Below the pieces are notes generated by a model. The model worked only from the letters and a program-made list of their open reading frames with translations. It searched no databases and was not told the DNA's origin. DNA of 64,000 bases from Verrucomicrobiota bacterium. Its GTDB lineage: Bacteria; Verrucomicrobiota; Verrucomicrobiia; Opitutales; Opitutaceae. The stretch is from assembly GCA_023428905.1 (NCBI GenBank), contig JAEYWP010000025.1, positions 3,302 through 67,301 of the forward strand, read 5' to 3'. Below, one piece after another: positions 48,160-57,100 of the stretch (position 1 is the first letter of the stretch; each line of letters begins with the position of its first letter). A program made the position numbers and the translations under genes.

Positions 48160-50733
48160 TCAAAGCTTGTCCAGGTCCTGAAGGATTTCGCGAGGCTGGG
48201 CGCCGTTCTCCGGCCCGACGATGCCCTTGTCTTCCATGATCTCCATGAGCCGGGCGGCCCGGTTGTAGCCGATGCGCAGGCGCCGTTGGAGCATCGAGGT
48301 GGACGCGCGGCGGGTGGACTTCAGCACGGAGATGGCCTCGTGCAGCAGTTCCTCGTCGTCTCCGAGATCCTCGTCATCACCGCCGCCTTCATCGTCGTCG
48401 GCGTCAGGATCGCGGTCGATCTGAGCCTGAACGTCCTGGGCATATTTCGGGGGGCCGTTCTTCTTGAGGAACTCCACCAGCTCCTGGACCTCCTCGTCGG
48501 AGACAAAGGCGCCCTGGGCGCGGACCAGACGCGAGGAGCCCGGTGGCGAGAACAGCATGTCACCGCGTCCGATCAGCGTGTCGGCGCCTTTGGTGTCGAG
48601 AATGGTGCGGGAGTCCACCTGCGATGCGACCTGGAAGGCGATGCGCGAGGGCAGGTTGGCCTTGATCACGCCGGTGATGACGTTCACGGACGGGCGCTGG
48701 GTCGCGATGATCAGGTGGATACCGGCGGCGCGCGCGAGCTGCGCCAGGCGTGCGATCGAGGTTTCGACTTCCGCGGGTGCCACCATCATCAGGTCCGCGA
48801 GCTCGTCGATGATCGCGACGATGTATGGCAGGCGCTCGGGGATCTCGATCTCGTCGGCCCCGGCGTCCACGCCTTCAAGGGTGGGTTGTGCCGGTTCGGG
48901 CGGGAGCTCGGGTTTGGCCCCGCGCTTGCGGCCATTGAAGCCGATGATGTTGCGAACCCCGATTTTGGCGAAAATCTGGTAGCGCTGCTCCATCTCACCC
49001 AAGAGCCACTTCAGGGCGGACGGCACCTTTTTCGGCTCCGTCACCACCGGAATCAGCATGTGGGGCAGGGTGTTGAAGACCTTCAGTTCGACGATCTTCG
49101 GGTCCACCATCAGGAGGCGCACGTCTTTCGGGCTCTTTGAATACAGGACCGATGCGACGATGGAATTGATGCAGACCGATTTTCCCGACCCTGTCGCGCC
49201 GGCGATCAGGAGGTGGGGCATCTTGGCGAGGTCGGAGATCAGCGGTTTGCCGGAGACGTCCTTGCCGAGCGCGATGGGCAGCTCCGCCTTGGCGCCGGCC
49301 CAGTCCTCGCTTTCGAGCAGCTCGCGCATGCCCACCGGCGTCGGATTCTGATTGGGCACCTCCACGCCCACCGCGGCTTTGCCGGGGATGGGGGCGAGGA
49401 TACGCACGGATTGGGCGCGCATGCCGAGGGCGATATTCTTGTCCAGGCCGGCGATCTTTTCCACCCGCACGCCGGGGGCCGGGATCACCTCGTAGCGGGT
49501 GATCACGGGGCCGACGTGGATCTCACCGAGGCTGACCTCGACACCAAACTCGCTGAGGATGCGCAGCAGGTTTTCCGCGTTGCGGCGGTGCTCCTCCTCC
49601 GAGTTGCCGAAGGCGGGTTTGGCCTGCTCGCGCAGGAGGGAGAGGGGCGGAAACTGATACTGCTCGTCCGTGCTCTGGGGGACGGTCGCCTTGGTCGCCT
49701 TCTTGGGTTCCTCGGGCTTGACGATGTTGAGCTCGATGCGCCCCGCCGCGTTCACCGCCAGACCGGTGGTGTCCGTGGCGAGCGGTGCATTGTCGCCGAA
49801 GGGACTCACGGTGCCCTTGCCCTTGGCGGCGCCGTTGCGATCCGGCCGCGGGGCAACAGGCGCCGTCGGCTTGGGCGGGGGGAATCCTCGGGTTTCGCCC
49901 TTGGCCGGCTCGGGCTGCTCCTTGCCGGCGGTGGCACCATCCTCCGGCTCCTCCGCCGGGATGGGCGGGGTGGTGCCCATCGGCGGCGTGGTGTTGCGTG
50001 CCAGGCTCAGCTTTTTCGTCATCGGGGGGCCGACGGCGACCGGGGGGCGGGCGTTCTTCTGGCGAAGTTTCTCCTCCTTCAGCTGGCGTTTCAGCTCGGC
50101 GCGTTCCGCTCGGGCCTTCGCCCGCTGCTCGCGCCACTCCTGGTAGTTGGCGCCAAAGCGCTCGAACTCGGCGGCGATGTCGCGCGTGAAGATGAACATC
50201 AGGCCGATCGCATACAACATGCTCATCAGTAGGCCTGAACCGAATACCCCGAGGGAGTCCTCCAGGAGATGGGTGTAGAGCTCGGTTCCGAGCAGTCCGC
50301 CGAGGCCGCCGGTGAAATACTGGCTGCGTTCGGTGATTTTCTCCGCCCCGCTGAAGGAGTCGATCATCGTGGCCAGGCCGCAGAAGGCGCAGATCGAGAC
50401 TAGCATCGCGATCACCCGCGTGGTGGCGAGGCGCCGGGCGTTGCGCACCGCGACGTAGGACATCCATAAACAGAATACAGGCAGCAGCCACATGCTGATG
50501 CCGATCCAGCGGAGCGACCACCAGGTGACCTCGGCGCCGAAGCGCCCGACCAGGTTTCTCCCCGTCGTCACCGTGCCCGACATCACGCTCTGCTCGGGCG
50601 AGAAGTCGATGAACGCGACCGCCAGCAGCATCCCGAACAGGAAGCATACGCTGGCTATCGCCCAGCGCGGTTGGTAGCGCGGGGCATTGAAGGACGGGGC
50701 GGTGTTTGAGTTTGAACTCGCGGACTTGGCCAT
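48160..50733 (-). CDS. ftsK: FtsK/SpoIIIE DNA translocase
   Basis: An 857-aa DNA pump for chromosome segregation at the septum. Four transmembrane helices lie in the first 200 residues. A low-complexity cytoplasmic linker (about 205-350) follows. The alpha/beta motor is at about 370-745, with Walker A GATGSGKSV and Walker B-type YIVAIIDELADLMM. The C-terminal winged-helix gamma domain (about 790-850, LHEAISVLKSTRRASTSMLQRRL in parts) binds KOPS-like DNA sequences. All parts are present. It is divergent from manA. Confidence 0.95.
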   Translation of the reverse strand: MAKSASSNSNTAPSFNAPRYQPRWAIASVCFLFGMLLAVAFIDFSPEQSVMSGTVTTGRNLVGRFGAEVTWWSLRWIGISMWLLPVFCLWMSYVAVRNARRLATTRVIAMLVSICAFCGLATMIDSFSGAEKITERSQYFTGGLGGLLGTELYTHLLEDSLGVFGSGLLMSMLYAIGLMFIFTRDIAAEFERFGANYQEWREQRAKARAERAELKRQLKEEKLRQKNARPPVAVGPPMTKKLSLARNTTPPMGTTPPIPAEEPEDGATAGKEQPEPAKGETRGFPPPKPTAPVAPRPDRNGAAKGKGTVSPFGDNAPLATDTTGLAVNAAGRIELNIVKPEEPKKATKATVPQSTDEQYQFPPLSLLREQAKPAFGNSEEEHRRNAENLLRILSEFGVEVSLGEIHVGPVITRYEVIPAPGVRVEKIAGLDKNIALGMRAQSVRILAPIPGKAAVGVEVPNQNPTPVGMRELLESEDWAGAKAELPIALGKDVSGKPLISDLAKMPHLLIAGATGSGKSVCINSIVASVLYSKSPKDVRLLMVDPKIVELKVFNTLPHMLIPVVTEPKKVPSALKWLLGEMEQRYQIFAKIGVRNIIGFNGRKRGAKPELPPEPAQPTLEGVDAGADEIEIPERLPYIVAIIDELADLMMVAPAEVETSIARLAQLARAAGIHLIIATQRPSVNVITGVIKANLPSRIAFQVASQVDSRTILDTKGADTLIGRGDMLFSPPGSSRLVRAQGAFVSDEEVQELVEFLKKNGPPKYAQDVQAQIDRDPDADDDEGGGDDEDLGDDEELLHEAISVLKSTRRASTSMLQRRLRIGYNRAARLMEIMEDKGIVGPENGAQPREILQDLDKL

Positions 50734-50795
50734 GTGGTTTCTGCAGCCGTACTAGCCTTTGGCCGATTCCAGTCCCTGGGCTTGGACGGTCAAAT

Positions 50796-50823
50796 TTAAT
50801 AATCCCCCAGTCAGGTTTAACAA
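50796..50823 (-). promoter_or_regulatory. Possible ftsK promoter
   Basis: On the minus strand TTGTTA (50823-50818) and TATTAA (50801-50796) are 16 bases apart, about 63 bases before the ftsK start codon. The match is moderate. Confidence 0.35.
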
Positions 50824-50839
50824 ATATCTCACCACTCGC

Positions 50840-51787
50840 ATGCAACAGGTTCTTCGCTTGAAGCCTCTGTATCAGGAACGGGTTTGGGGAGGGCGCATCC
50901 TGGAGCGCTCCCTCGGCCGCACTCTGCCCGGACAGGGACCGATTGGCGAAAGCTGGGAGATTGTTGACCGGCCGGAAGCGCAGTCGGTGATCGCGTCCGG
51001 CGCGTTCGCAGGGCAACCGCTCCGAACGGTTCTCGAGCGTCACGCCGCCGCGATCATGGGGCCCGCATGGCCGGCCTCACGCCCCTTCCCGATCCTGGTG
51101 AAGTGGCTCGACTGCCGCGAGCGCCTCAGCCTGCAGGTCCACCCGCCCGCCCAGGTCGCGCCGTCGCTGAAGGGTGAACCCAAGACGGAGAACTGGTACA
51201 TCGCCGATTGCGCGCCGGGCTCCCACCTGATCGTGGGACTGCGCCGCGGCGTCACCCGCGAACAGTTCGAGAAGGCGCTGCAGGACCTCACGCTGGAACA
51301 GTGCGTGCACCGCTTTCCTGTTTCCGCGGGGGACTCTATCCTCGTGCACAGCGGCCAGATCCACGCGATCGACGGCGGCAACCTCATCCTCGAGATCCAG
51401 CAAAACTCCGACACCACCTATCGCGTGTATGATTGGGGACGCGTCGGCCTCGACGGAAAACCACGACAGATGCACGTCTCGGAGTCCCTCCAGTCGATCC
51501 GCTGGGATGACGTCGAACCGGCTCCGGTCCGGGCTGAACCAAAGGCGGCGGTGATCGCGGACGCCCACGAGTTCCGCATCCGCCGGGTTCCTCTTCCGGC
51601 GGGCGGACGGCTGGAGGTCGCCGCCGGCGAGCAGCCGCGGATCCTGAGTGTGGTGAACGGCTCCGTCACCAGTACCGGCGGCGAGCGGGTCTCTGCCGGC
51701 GAGAATGTCATTCTTCCCTATTCGGGCGCCTTCACATTTCTGGCCGACCAACCGGCGATGTTGCTCCTGACGGAGAACTTCTCCTAG
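50840..51787 (+). CDS. manA: Mannose-6-phosphate isomerase, class I (type I PMI)
   Basis: A 315-aa metalloenzyme that interconverts fructose 6-phosphate and mannose 6-phosphate, leading to GDP-mannose and GDP-fucose. The zinc site is visible in LSLQVHPPAQ (near 102) and HSGQIHAIDGGNLILEIQQNSDTTYRVYDW in parts (near 177-205). GPIGESWEI near 35 is also typical. It is of the short, bacilli-like form. The ATG at 50840 is used; an ATG at 50759 would lie in the ftsK promoter region. The AsmA-like gene follows 8 bases after its stop. Confidence 0.92.
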   Translation: MQQVLRLKPLYQERVWGGRILERSLGRTLPGQGPIGESWEIVDRPEAQSVIASGAFAGQPLRTVLERHAAAIMGPAWPASRPFPILVKWLDCRERLSLQVHPPAQVAPSLKGEPKTENWYIADCAPGSHLIVGLRRGVTREQFEKALQDLTLEQCVHRFPVSAGDSILVHSGQIHAIDGGNLILEIQQNSDTTYRVYDWGRVGLDGKPRQMHVSESLQSIRWDDVEPAPVRAEPKAAVIADAHEFRIRRVPLPAGGRLEVAAGEQPRILSVVNGSVTSTGGERVSAGENVILPYSGAFTFLADQPAMLLLTENFS

Positions 51788-51795
51788 CTGGGTGG

Positions 51796-52650
51796 ATGCA
51801 CACCCCTTCTGGGCTCCGTCGTAGGCATGGCGGCGCGCTCCTGAAACTCGTCGCCTTTCTCATCATCTTCGGCGCGGTCGTAGTGGCGGCCTGGATATTC
51901 TTCATGCCTCTGCTGCTCACGAGCACGCTGAAGAAGCGGACGGGCTTCGACGTGGTGGTGCGCAAGCTGGTGCTCAACCCGTTTTCCGCGGAGGTCACTG
52001 TCGACGGCATGGTGGTGGACAACCCCTCCACCTTTCCCCGCCGCGATTACCTGAGGATCCGGGCGTTCCACGCCAAGGCGCCCCTCCGCACGCTCTGGAG
52101 TGACGCTCCAGACATTGAATACGTGCGGCTGGACATCGAGCAGATCGCCTTCGTCCGCAACCGCGAGGGCACCCTCAATGCGTCGCTTTTCTACGACCGC
52201 CTTTTTCCCGTGCCCGTCGCCCCCACGCCGGAGCCCACCCCTCCGCCGAAATACGGTGAGTTGAGGAAGCCGACCCCGACTCCTCCGCCGCTGCCGGATC
52301 GCCCCAGCCCGAAGCAGTCGAACTTTCGTATCCAGCGGTTGGAGCTGAAGGTGGATCGCGTCGTGACCGACGACTACGCCCCCAAGGAACCGGTCCACCG
52401 TGAGTTCGACCTCGCGATCAACCAGACCTTTTTCAACGTCACCGACGCCAAGCAGATCCTCAATTCGCGCTTTGTGCGGGCGCTGTCGCCCGCCGCCACC
52501 GCCATCACCGGCCTCATCCCCGGTTCCCTCGGTGACGTGCTGAACGCGACGGTTGAGGCGCCGCCGGTGAAGGATCCGAAGAAAAAGACCCCTGCCCAGG
52601 ACGTGCTAAAGTCGATTTCCGACACGCTTGAAGAAACAAAGAAGCCGTAG
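51796..52650 (+). CDS. AsmA-like membrane-anchored protein
   Basis: A 284-aa protein with one N-terminal transmembrane helix (about 14-38), followed by the strand pattern LTSTLKKRTGFDVVVRKLVLNPFSAEVTVDGMVV in parts, typical of the start of AsmA/DUF748 (TamB-like) envelope proteins. A Pro-rich linker (about 138-172) splits the periplasmic part. It is much shorter than AsmA or TamB, so it may represent only the first repeat unit. It starts 8 bases after manA and ends 17 bases before grpE. Confidence 0.65.
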   Translation: MHTPSGLRRRHGGALLKLVAFLIIFGAVVVAAWIFFMPLLLTSTLKKRTGFDVVVRKLVLNPFSAEVTVDGMVVDNPSTFPRRDYLRIRAFHAKAPLRTLWSDAPDIEYVRLDIEQIAFVRNREGTLNASLFYDRLFPVPVAPTPEPTPPPKYGELRKPTPTPPPLPDRPSPKQSNFRIQRLELKVDRVVTDDYAPKEPVHREFDLAINQTFFNVTDAKQILNSRFVRALSPAATAITGLIPGSLGDVLNATVEAPPVKDPKKKTPAQDVLKSISDTLEETKKP

Positions 52651-52666
52651 TTAATTCGCCGGCTTC
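52641..52666 (+). other. Hairpin directly before the grpE start codon
   Basis: GAAGCCG (52641-52647) and CGGCTTC (52660-52666) form a perfect 7-bp stem that ends one base before the grpE ATG and includes the stop codon of the upstream gene in its loop. No Shine-Dalgarno sequence is visible outside it. It could restrict translation start at low temperature, or be a chance structure. Confidence 0.35.
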
Positions 52667-52667
52667 T

Positions 52668-53282
52668 ATGACCGCACCTGAACACGCTGACACACTGGAC
52701 AACTCCAACACCTCGAACGCGGCGGCCGCCGCTGCCCCGGAAGTGAACCCCGGTTCGACGGATGCCGGAGCGCCTCCTGCGTCCGGCTCCCCTGCGCTCG
52801 AGGAGCAACTCAGTGCCGCCCGGAAGGAAGCCGCGGACAATTACGATCGTTATGTCCGTTCCGTGGCCGACCTGGAGAATTTCCGGCGCCGCACGGTTCG
52901 CGAAAAGGACGAACTGCGCCAATACGCCGCCGGGCGTGTGCTGGAGGACCTGCTTCCTGTGCTGGACAATCTCGCACTGGGGCTGGGCGCGGCCAAGGCG
53001 CCGAATGCCGATCTGAAGTCCCTGGTGGGCGGCATTGTGATGGTCCAGGAGCAGTTGAAGAGCTCGCTTGCATCCCACGGGCTCAAAGAGATCAACCCTG
53101 TGGGGCAGGCCTTTGATCCCAATCAGCATGAGGCCATTGCCAGTCAGCCCAGCGGCGAGGTCGCGGAGGGATCCGTTCTTCAGGTCGTCCGTGTGGGATA
53201 TGCCTTGAATGGCCGGCTCCTGCGTCCCGCGTCCGTCGTGGTTTCCAGCGGTCCTGACAAGGACGCAACCCCGGCCGGCTAA
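52668..53282 (+). CDS. grpE: Nucleotide exchange factor GrpE
   Basis: A 204-aa co-chaperone that releases ADP from DnaK. The N-terminal 40 residues are disordered and rich in Ala, Asn and Ser. A long coiled coil follows (about 42-100, LEEQLSAARKEAADNYDRYVRSVADLENFRRR in parts), then the beta-domain (about 135-190, with FDPNQHEAIASQPS and VLQVVRVGYALNGRLLRPASVVV in parts). All features are present. It is 68 bases upstream of dnaJ. No CIRCE element is visible before it. Confidence 0.95.
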   Translation: MTAPEHADTLDNSNTSNAAAAAAPEVNPGSTDAGAPPASGSPALEEQLSAARKEAADNYDRYVRSVADLENFRRRTVREKDELRQYAAGRVLEDLLPVLDNLALGLGAAKAPNADLKSLVGGIVMVQEQLKSSLASHGLKEINPVGQAFDPNQHEAIASQPSGEVAEGSVLQVVRVGYALNGRLLRPASVVVSSGPDKDATPAG

Positions 53283-53350
53283 GCATCTCCTTCTGCCCGT
53301 CGTTGTGTCCCCGAACGGGGAAACAGCCGGGCGGCTTATCCACTCCAACT

Positions 53351-54508
53351 ATGGCGAAGGAAGACTATTACGAACTGCTGGGCGTCGAAAAAGGGGCCTC
53401 CGAGGAGGACCTGAAGAAGGCCTATCGCAAGAAGGCGATCCAGTACCATCCGGACAAAAACCCGGGCAACAAGGAGGCTGAGGAGATGTTCAAGAAAGTC
53501 TCCGAGGCGTACGAGGTCCTGAAGGATCCGCAGAAACGCGCCGCCTACGATCGTTTTGGACACGCCGCTTTCCAGCAGGGCGGTGGCCCAGGCCCGCGCC
53601 CGGGTGGGGGCATGGGTGGTGGTTTCCACGACCCGTTCGATATTTTCCGCGAGGTCTTTGGCGGCGGCGGTGGTGGGGGCGGCGGCGGCGGCATCTTCGA
53701 GGAGTTCTTCGGCGGTGGCGGGGGACGCGATGGAGGCCGTGACGGGGCAGACCTGCGTTACGACCTGGAGCTGACCCTCGAGGAGGCGGCAAAAGGCGTG
53801 GAAAAGGAGATCTCCTTTCGCAAGGCCGTGTCCTGCGAGCGGTGCGATGGCAGCGGCGCCGAACCCGGCTCCAAGCGCGTCCAGTGTCCCACCTGCCGCG
53901 GTGCCGGTCAGATCCGGCGCTCCGGCGGCATCATCACCTTTACCCAGACCTGCCCCACCTGCGGCGGCGCCGGGACCAAGGTGGAGAAAGCCTGCACCGC
54001 CTGCCGCGGGGAGGGACGCGTGGCCAAGACCACCAAGTTGAATGTACGCGTGCCGGCCGGTGTGGATACCGGCTCGCGCCTGCGCTCCGTCGGTAACGGC
54101 GAGGCGGGCGTCTCCGGCGGCGACGCGGGCGACCTGTACATCGTGATTTCCGTGGGGGAGCACGAGATCTTCGAGCGGCAGGGCGATGACCTCTTCTGCG
54201 AGATTCCGATCAAGTTCACCCTGGCTACGCTCGGGGGCACGATTGAGGTGCCGACCCTCTCGGGTCGCGCATCGCTCAAGATTCCAACCGGCACCCAGAG
54301 CGGGACCACCTTCCGCTTGAAGGGCAAGGGCATGCCAAACTTGCGCAGCGGGGGCCACGGGGACCAGCTGGTGCGTGTTCATGTCGAGGTTCCGACGTCC
54401 CTCTCGTCCGAGCAGAAGAAGAAACTCGAGGAATTTGCCGTTCTCAGCGGCGATGCGGACGAACCGATGGCGAAAAGCTTCTTCGAAAAAGCGAAGAAGT
54501 TCTTTTGA
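53351..54508 (+). CDS. dnaJ: Chaperone protein DnaJ
   Basis: A 385-aa Hsp40. The J domain is at 4-68 with the HPD motif in IQYHPDKNPG. A Gly/Phe region with an unusual run of eleven Gly follows (about 95-125). The zinc finger holds four CxxCxGxG repeats (CERCDGSG, CPTCRGAG, CPTCGGAG, CTACRGEG; about 160-225), and the C-terminal substrate-binding domains come last. The ATG at 53351 gives MAKEDYYELLG, the family start. It works with DnaK (gene not in the window) and with GrpE from the gene upstream. Confidence 0.96.
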   Translation: MAKEDYYELLGVEKGASEEDLKKAYRKKAIQYHPDKNPGNKEAEEMFKKVSEAYEVLKDPQKRAAYDRFGHAAFQQGGGPGPRPGGGMGGGFHDPFDIFREVFGGGGGGGGGGGIFEEFFGGGGGRDGGRDGADLRYDLELTLEEAAKGVEKEISFRKAVSCERCDGSGAEPGSKRVQCPTCRGAGQIRRSGGIITFTQTCPTCGGAGTKVEKACTACRGEGRVAKTTKLNVRVPAGVDTGSRLRSVGNGEAGVSGGDAGDLYIVISVGEHEIFERQGDDLFCEIPIKFTLATLGGTIEVPTLSGRASLKIPTGTQSGTTFRLKGKGMPNLRSGGHGDQLVRVHVEVPTSLSSEQKKKLEEFAVLSGDADEPMAKSFFEKAKKFF

Positions 54509-54537
54509 GAACTCCAGCTCTGCGGTAAGCAGCCTCG

Positions 54538-54562
54538 CCTGCAGCCAGACCTGGGCTGCAGG
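54538..54562 (+). terminator. Hairpin after dnaJ
   Basis: A perfect 9-bp stem CCTGCAGCC (54538-54546) with GGCTGCAGG (54554-54562) lies 30 bases after the dnaJ stop. There is no T tract, so it may be an mRNA 3' stabiliser rather than an intrinsic terminator. Confidence 0.4.
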
Positions 54563-54600
54563 CCTCTGAGCGCCTGAGTCCGGCGCACCCTGTTCCTCCC

Positions 54601-55095
54601 ATGCTGCCCAATTCGAAGCTGTTTTCCCTCGATGCTGCTGTCACCTGGCGCGAAACGCTGCGCGCCAGTGGCAAACGCGTGGTTCTGACGAATGGCGTTT
54701 TCGATCTGCTCCACACCGGACACCTTTATTACCTGCAGCAGGCGCGGGCACTCGGTGACGCGTTGGTGATCGCGCTCAACAGCGACGCCAGCGTGCGCGA
54801 GCTGAAGGGTCCCCTGCGGCCGGTGCAGAACGAGGAACAGCGGGCCTACGCCCTCGCAGCCACGTGGTTCGTGGACGCGATCGTCATCTTCCGCGAAAAA
54901 CGCCTGACGGGTGAAATCCGCGCCCTGCGTCCCGACGTGTATTGCAAGGCGGGAGACTACACGCTCGAAAAGCTCGATCCGGGTGAACGGGGCGCCTTGC
55001 AGGAAAATGGAGCCCAAATCTCCTTCATGCCCTTCCTTGCTGGGTTCAGCACCACCAGCCTGATCGCTAAAATCAAAGCCGCAGGCGATGTCTGA
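54601..55095 (+). CDS. rfaE2: D-glycero-beta-D-manno-heptose 1-phosphate adenylyltransferase
   Basis: A 164-aa cytidylyltransferase-fold enzyme matching the C-terminal half of HldE. The nucleotide-binding motif is VLTNGVFDLLHTGHLYYL (HxGH near 40-43). LIALNSDASVRELKG-like and GDYTLEKLD segments follow. It activates heptose 1-phosphate to ADP-heptose for lipopolysaccharide core, so the organism makes heptose-containing lipopolysaccharide. The kinase half (HldE1) is not here. It overlaps purN by 8 bases. Confidence 0.9.
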   Translation: MLPNSKLFSLDAAVTWRETLRASGKRVVLTNGVFDLLHTGHLYYLQQARALGDALVIALNSDASVRELKGPLRPVQNEEQRAYALAATWFVDAIVIFREKRLTGEIRALRPDVYCKAGDYTLEKLDPGERGALQENGAQISFMPFLAGFSTTSLIAKIKAAGDV

Positions 55096-55681
55096 GCCCG
55101 CCCACAAAATGAAGGTCGTTGTCCTAGCCTCCGGGCGGGGCAGCAATGCCGAAGCACTGCTCCAGGCGCAGGAGAAGGGGGACTTGGGGCGCGCGCGGGT
55201 GGTCCAGCTGTTTGCCGATCGCCGGGAGGCGGGCGCGCTGCAACTGGGGACGCGTTTTGGGGTTCCCGCGACCTTCCTCGACCCGGGTCCCTTCAAGACG
55301 AAATTTGATGAGGCGGGCGAACAACGTTACATCGATGCCATCCGCGACTGTGGCGCGCAGCTGGTGGTGCTGGCGGGCTTCATGCGGATCCTCAAACCGC
55401 GGCTGATCGAGGCCTTTCCCGGCCGGATCATCAACCTGCACCCGAGCCTGCTTCCCAGCTTCCCCGGGCTGGATGGGATCGGCCAGGCATGGCGGCGCGG
55501 GGTCAAGGTCACGGGGTGCACCGTCCATGTCGTCACCCCTGAGGTCGACGCCGGCCCCATCCTCGATCAGGCCGTGGTGCGCATTGAGCCTACGGACACC
55601 CTCGAATCGCTTACGGCCAAGGTGCATGCGGCGGAACACCGCCTGCTGCCCTCCGTGGTGGCGCGGCTGAGTGTCGAGTGA
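55088..55681 (+). CDS. purN: Phosphoribosylglycinamide formyltransferase
   Basis: A 197-aa enzyme of purine synthesis that formylates GAR with 10-formyl-tetrahydrofolate. The GAR-binding loop is VVLASGRGSNAEAL (about 10-23). The catalytic Asn and His are in IINLHPSLLPSFPG (about 113-126), and the catalytic Asp is in VVTPEVDAGPIL (about 150-161). The ATG at 55088 overlaps the rfaE2 end; Met8 (55109) would also fit. The domain is complete. Confidence 0.94.
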   Translation: MSEPAHKMKVVVLASGRGSNAEALLQAQEKGDLGRARVVQLFADRREAGALQLGTRFGVPATFLDPGPFKTKFDEAGEQRYIDAIRDCGAQLVVLAGFMRILKPRLIEAFPGRIINLHPSLLPSFPGLDGIGQAWRRGVKVTGCTVHVVTPEVDAGPILDQAVVRIEPTDTLESLTAKVHAAEHRLLPSVVARLSVE

Positions 55682-55683
55682 CC

Positions 55684-55702
55684 CTGCGGGGGACGCCCGC
55701 AG
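55684..55702 (+). terminator. Hairpin after purN
   Basis: A perfect 7-bp stem CTGCGGG (55684-55690) with CCCGCAG (55696-55702) is followed by CGGGTTTG, only a short T run. It is a weak terminator candidate placed right after the purN stop. Confidence 0.35.
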
Positions 55703-55798
55703 CGGGTTTGAATGGGCCGAAGCGGGATTCGCGGAAGGCGGAGGCGCTCCGGAAAAAACCTCTCGCCCGCGCCGGCGAAGCGCGCATGAAACCACCTT

Positions 55799-56665
55799 GT
55801 GATTCAAGCCACGCTCGCCATTCCCTTCGACGCCGTTGATGCTATTGACACCTACCTCCTGGAGGCGGGTGACGGCCGCTGGATGGTTTCCCAGGATGTG
55901 CTCGTCCATACCGCCCACCTGATCGGAGTCTTTGAGTCGGAGTCAGATGCGCAGGCATCGTGGGCGGCCCTCGCGATGGGTGACGGACCGCTCGCAGGGC
56001 TGGCCCAGCCTTCGCTGCACACCTTGGCGGATCAGGATTGGCGCGACAGTTACAAGGCGCATTTCAAGGCCTCACGCTTCGGCCGACTGCACTGGGTACC
56101 GATTTGGGAGCGCGAGTCGTACGTGGTGCCGGCCGGCGACGCCGTGATCTGGTTGGATCCGGGGCTGGCCTTCGGCACGGGTAATCACGAGACCACACGC
56201 TTGTGCTGTGAGCGACTCGTGGCGCTGGCCGATCGCCTGCCGTCGACCGCCCGTGTGATCGATGCAGGCTGCGGCTCGGGGATTTTAGCCTTGTCCGCCA
56301 GGCGCCTAGGCTTCGAACACGTGGACGGTTTCGACAACGATCCGGAGGCGGTGCGGGTTTCCGAGGAAAACGCAGCGCTCAACGGATTGGACGGGAAGGT
56401 GAGTTTTTTCGTCGGCGATCTCACCAGCGGACTCGCCGGCCGGAAGGCCGCAGTTGTGTTGGCCAACATCCAGGCCGATGTCCTGATGCGTTTTGCTGAC
56501 GAGCTCCTCGCGGCGGTCGAACCTCACGGTGCGTTGGTCCTCAGCGGGATTTTGGCGCGGGAGCTTGAGCAGGTGAGAACGACCTTCGCAGCCAGGGTGC
56601 CGGGCTGGACCTTTGAAACGCGTACCCTCGGGGAATGGTCTGACGTCTTCGCCGTCCGGCCCTGA
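55799..56665 (+). CDS. prmA: Ribosomal protein L11 methyltransferase
   Basis: A 288-aa S-adenosylmethionine-dependent methyltransferase that trimethylates ribosomal protein L11. The N-terminal substrate domain is at 1-100. LDPGLAFGTGNHETTRLC (about 120-137) is the family motif before the SAM site VIDAGCGSGILALSARRLG (about 155-173). The conserved NIQADVL, here in place of NPxY, is near 221. The start codon is GTG at 55799. It stands 117 bases after purN and converges with the AmaP gene. Confidence 0.92.
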   Translation: MIQATLAIPFDAVDAIDTYLLEAGDGRWMVSQDVLVHTAHLIGVFESESDAQASWAALAMGDGPLAGLAQPSLHTLADQDWRDSYKAHFKASRFGRLHWVPIWERESYVVPAGDAVIWLDPGLAFGTGNHETTRLCCERLVALADRLPSTARVIDAGCGSGILALSARRLGFEHVDGFDNDPEAVRVSEENAALNGLDGKVSFFVGDLTSGLAGRKAAVVLANIQADVLMRFADELLAAVEPHGALVLSGILARELEQVRTTFAARVPGWTFETRTLGEWSDVFAVRP

Positions 56666-56672
56666 GCGGGGA

Positions 56673-57098
56673 TTACCGCCCGGTGAAGCGGTCTTCCGCC
56701 GGCAGGACGTTCACGACCTCGATGTGGACCGTCCCCACCTGGTCGGCGAGGCCCAGGTTCTCGCGGTAGATCCCGGCGATCTCCTCGGTGAGGTAACCTT
56801 GGATCGCATCCAGTTTGGCCTCGGGACGGACCTTGAGGCGCAGACGCGTGCACAGTTTACCACCTCGGCGGGTCACGTGAGCACGGGCCGAGGCGACGCC
56901 GGTCAACTGCTCACAACAGGCCTCCAGCAGCCGGTTTAGGGCGTGCCGGGAGATCTCCAGTTTCCCCGCATCGCTTTTAGCGAGGACGAGGGTGCGAGGG
57001 CGTCTGAGAAAAAGGAAAAGGACCAGGGCAGCCAGGAGGACCCAGACAATCGTCCATTCCACCGAGGGGCGCGCGAGGTACTGAAGAGCGGCATCCAT
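56673..57098 (-). CDS. AmaP-like alkaline-shock membrane anchor protein
   Basis: A 141-aa protein with one transmembrane helix near the N-terminus (about 14-32, VEWTIVWVLLAALVLFLFL) followed by an Asp23-like domain (GKLEISRHALNRLLEACCEQLTGV in parts, then RAHVTRRGGKLCTRLRLKV). It starts 3 bases after the stop of the Asp23-family gene. In Firmicutes AmaP anchors Asp23 to the membrane; the pairing here suggests the same. The Met at 57098 is preferred over 57128. Confidence 0.8.
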   Translation of the reverse strand: MDAALQYLARPSVEWTIVWVLLAALVLFLFLRRPRTLVLAKSDAGKLEISRHALNRLLEACCEQLTGVASARAHVTRRGGKLCTRLRLKVRPEAKLDAIQGYLTEEIAGIYRENLGLADQVGTVHIEVVNVLPAEDRFTGR

Positions 57099-57100
57099 GC

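Noticed and set aside
52640..52668. CIRCE/HrcA operator before grpE
   Set aside because: The dyad present has different arms and a different spacer from TTAGCACTC-N9-GAGTGCTAA.
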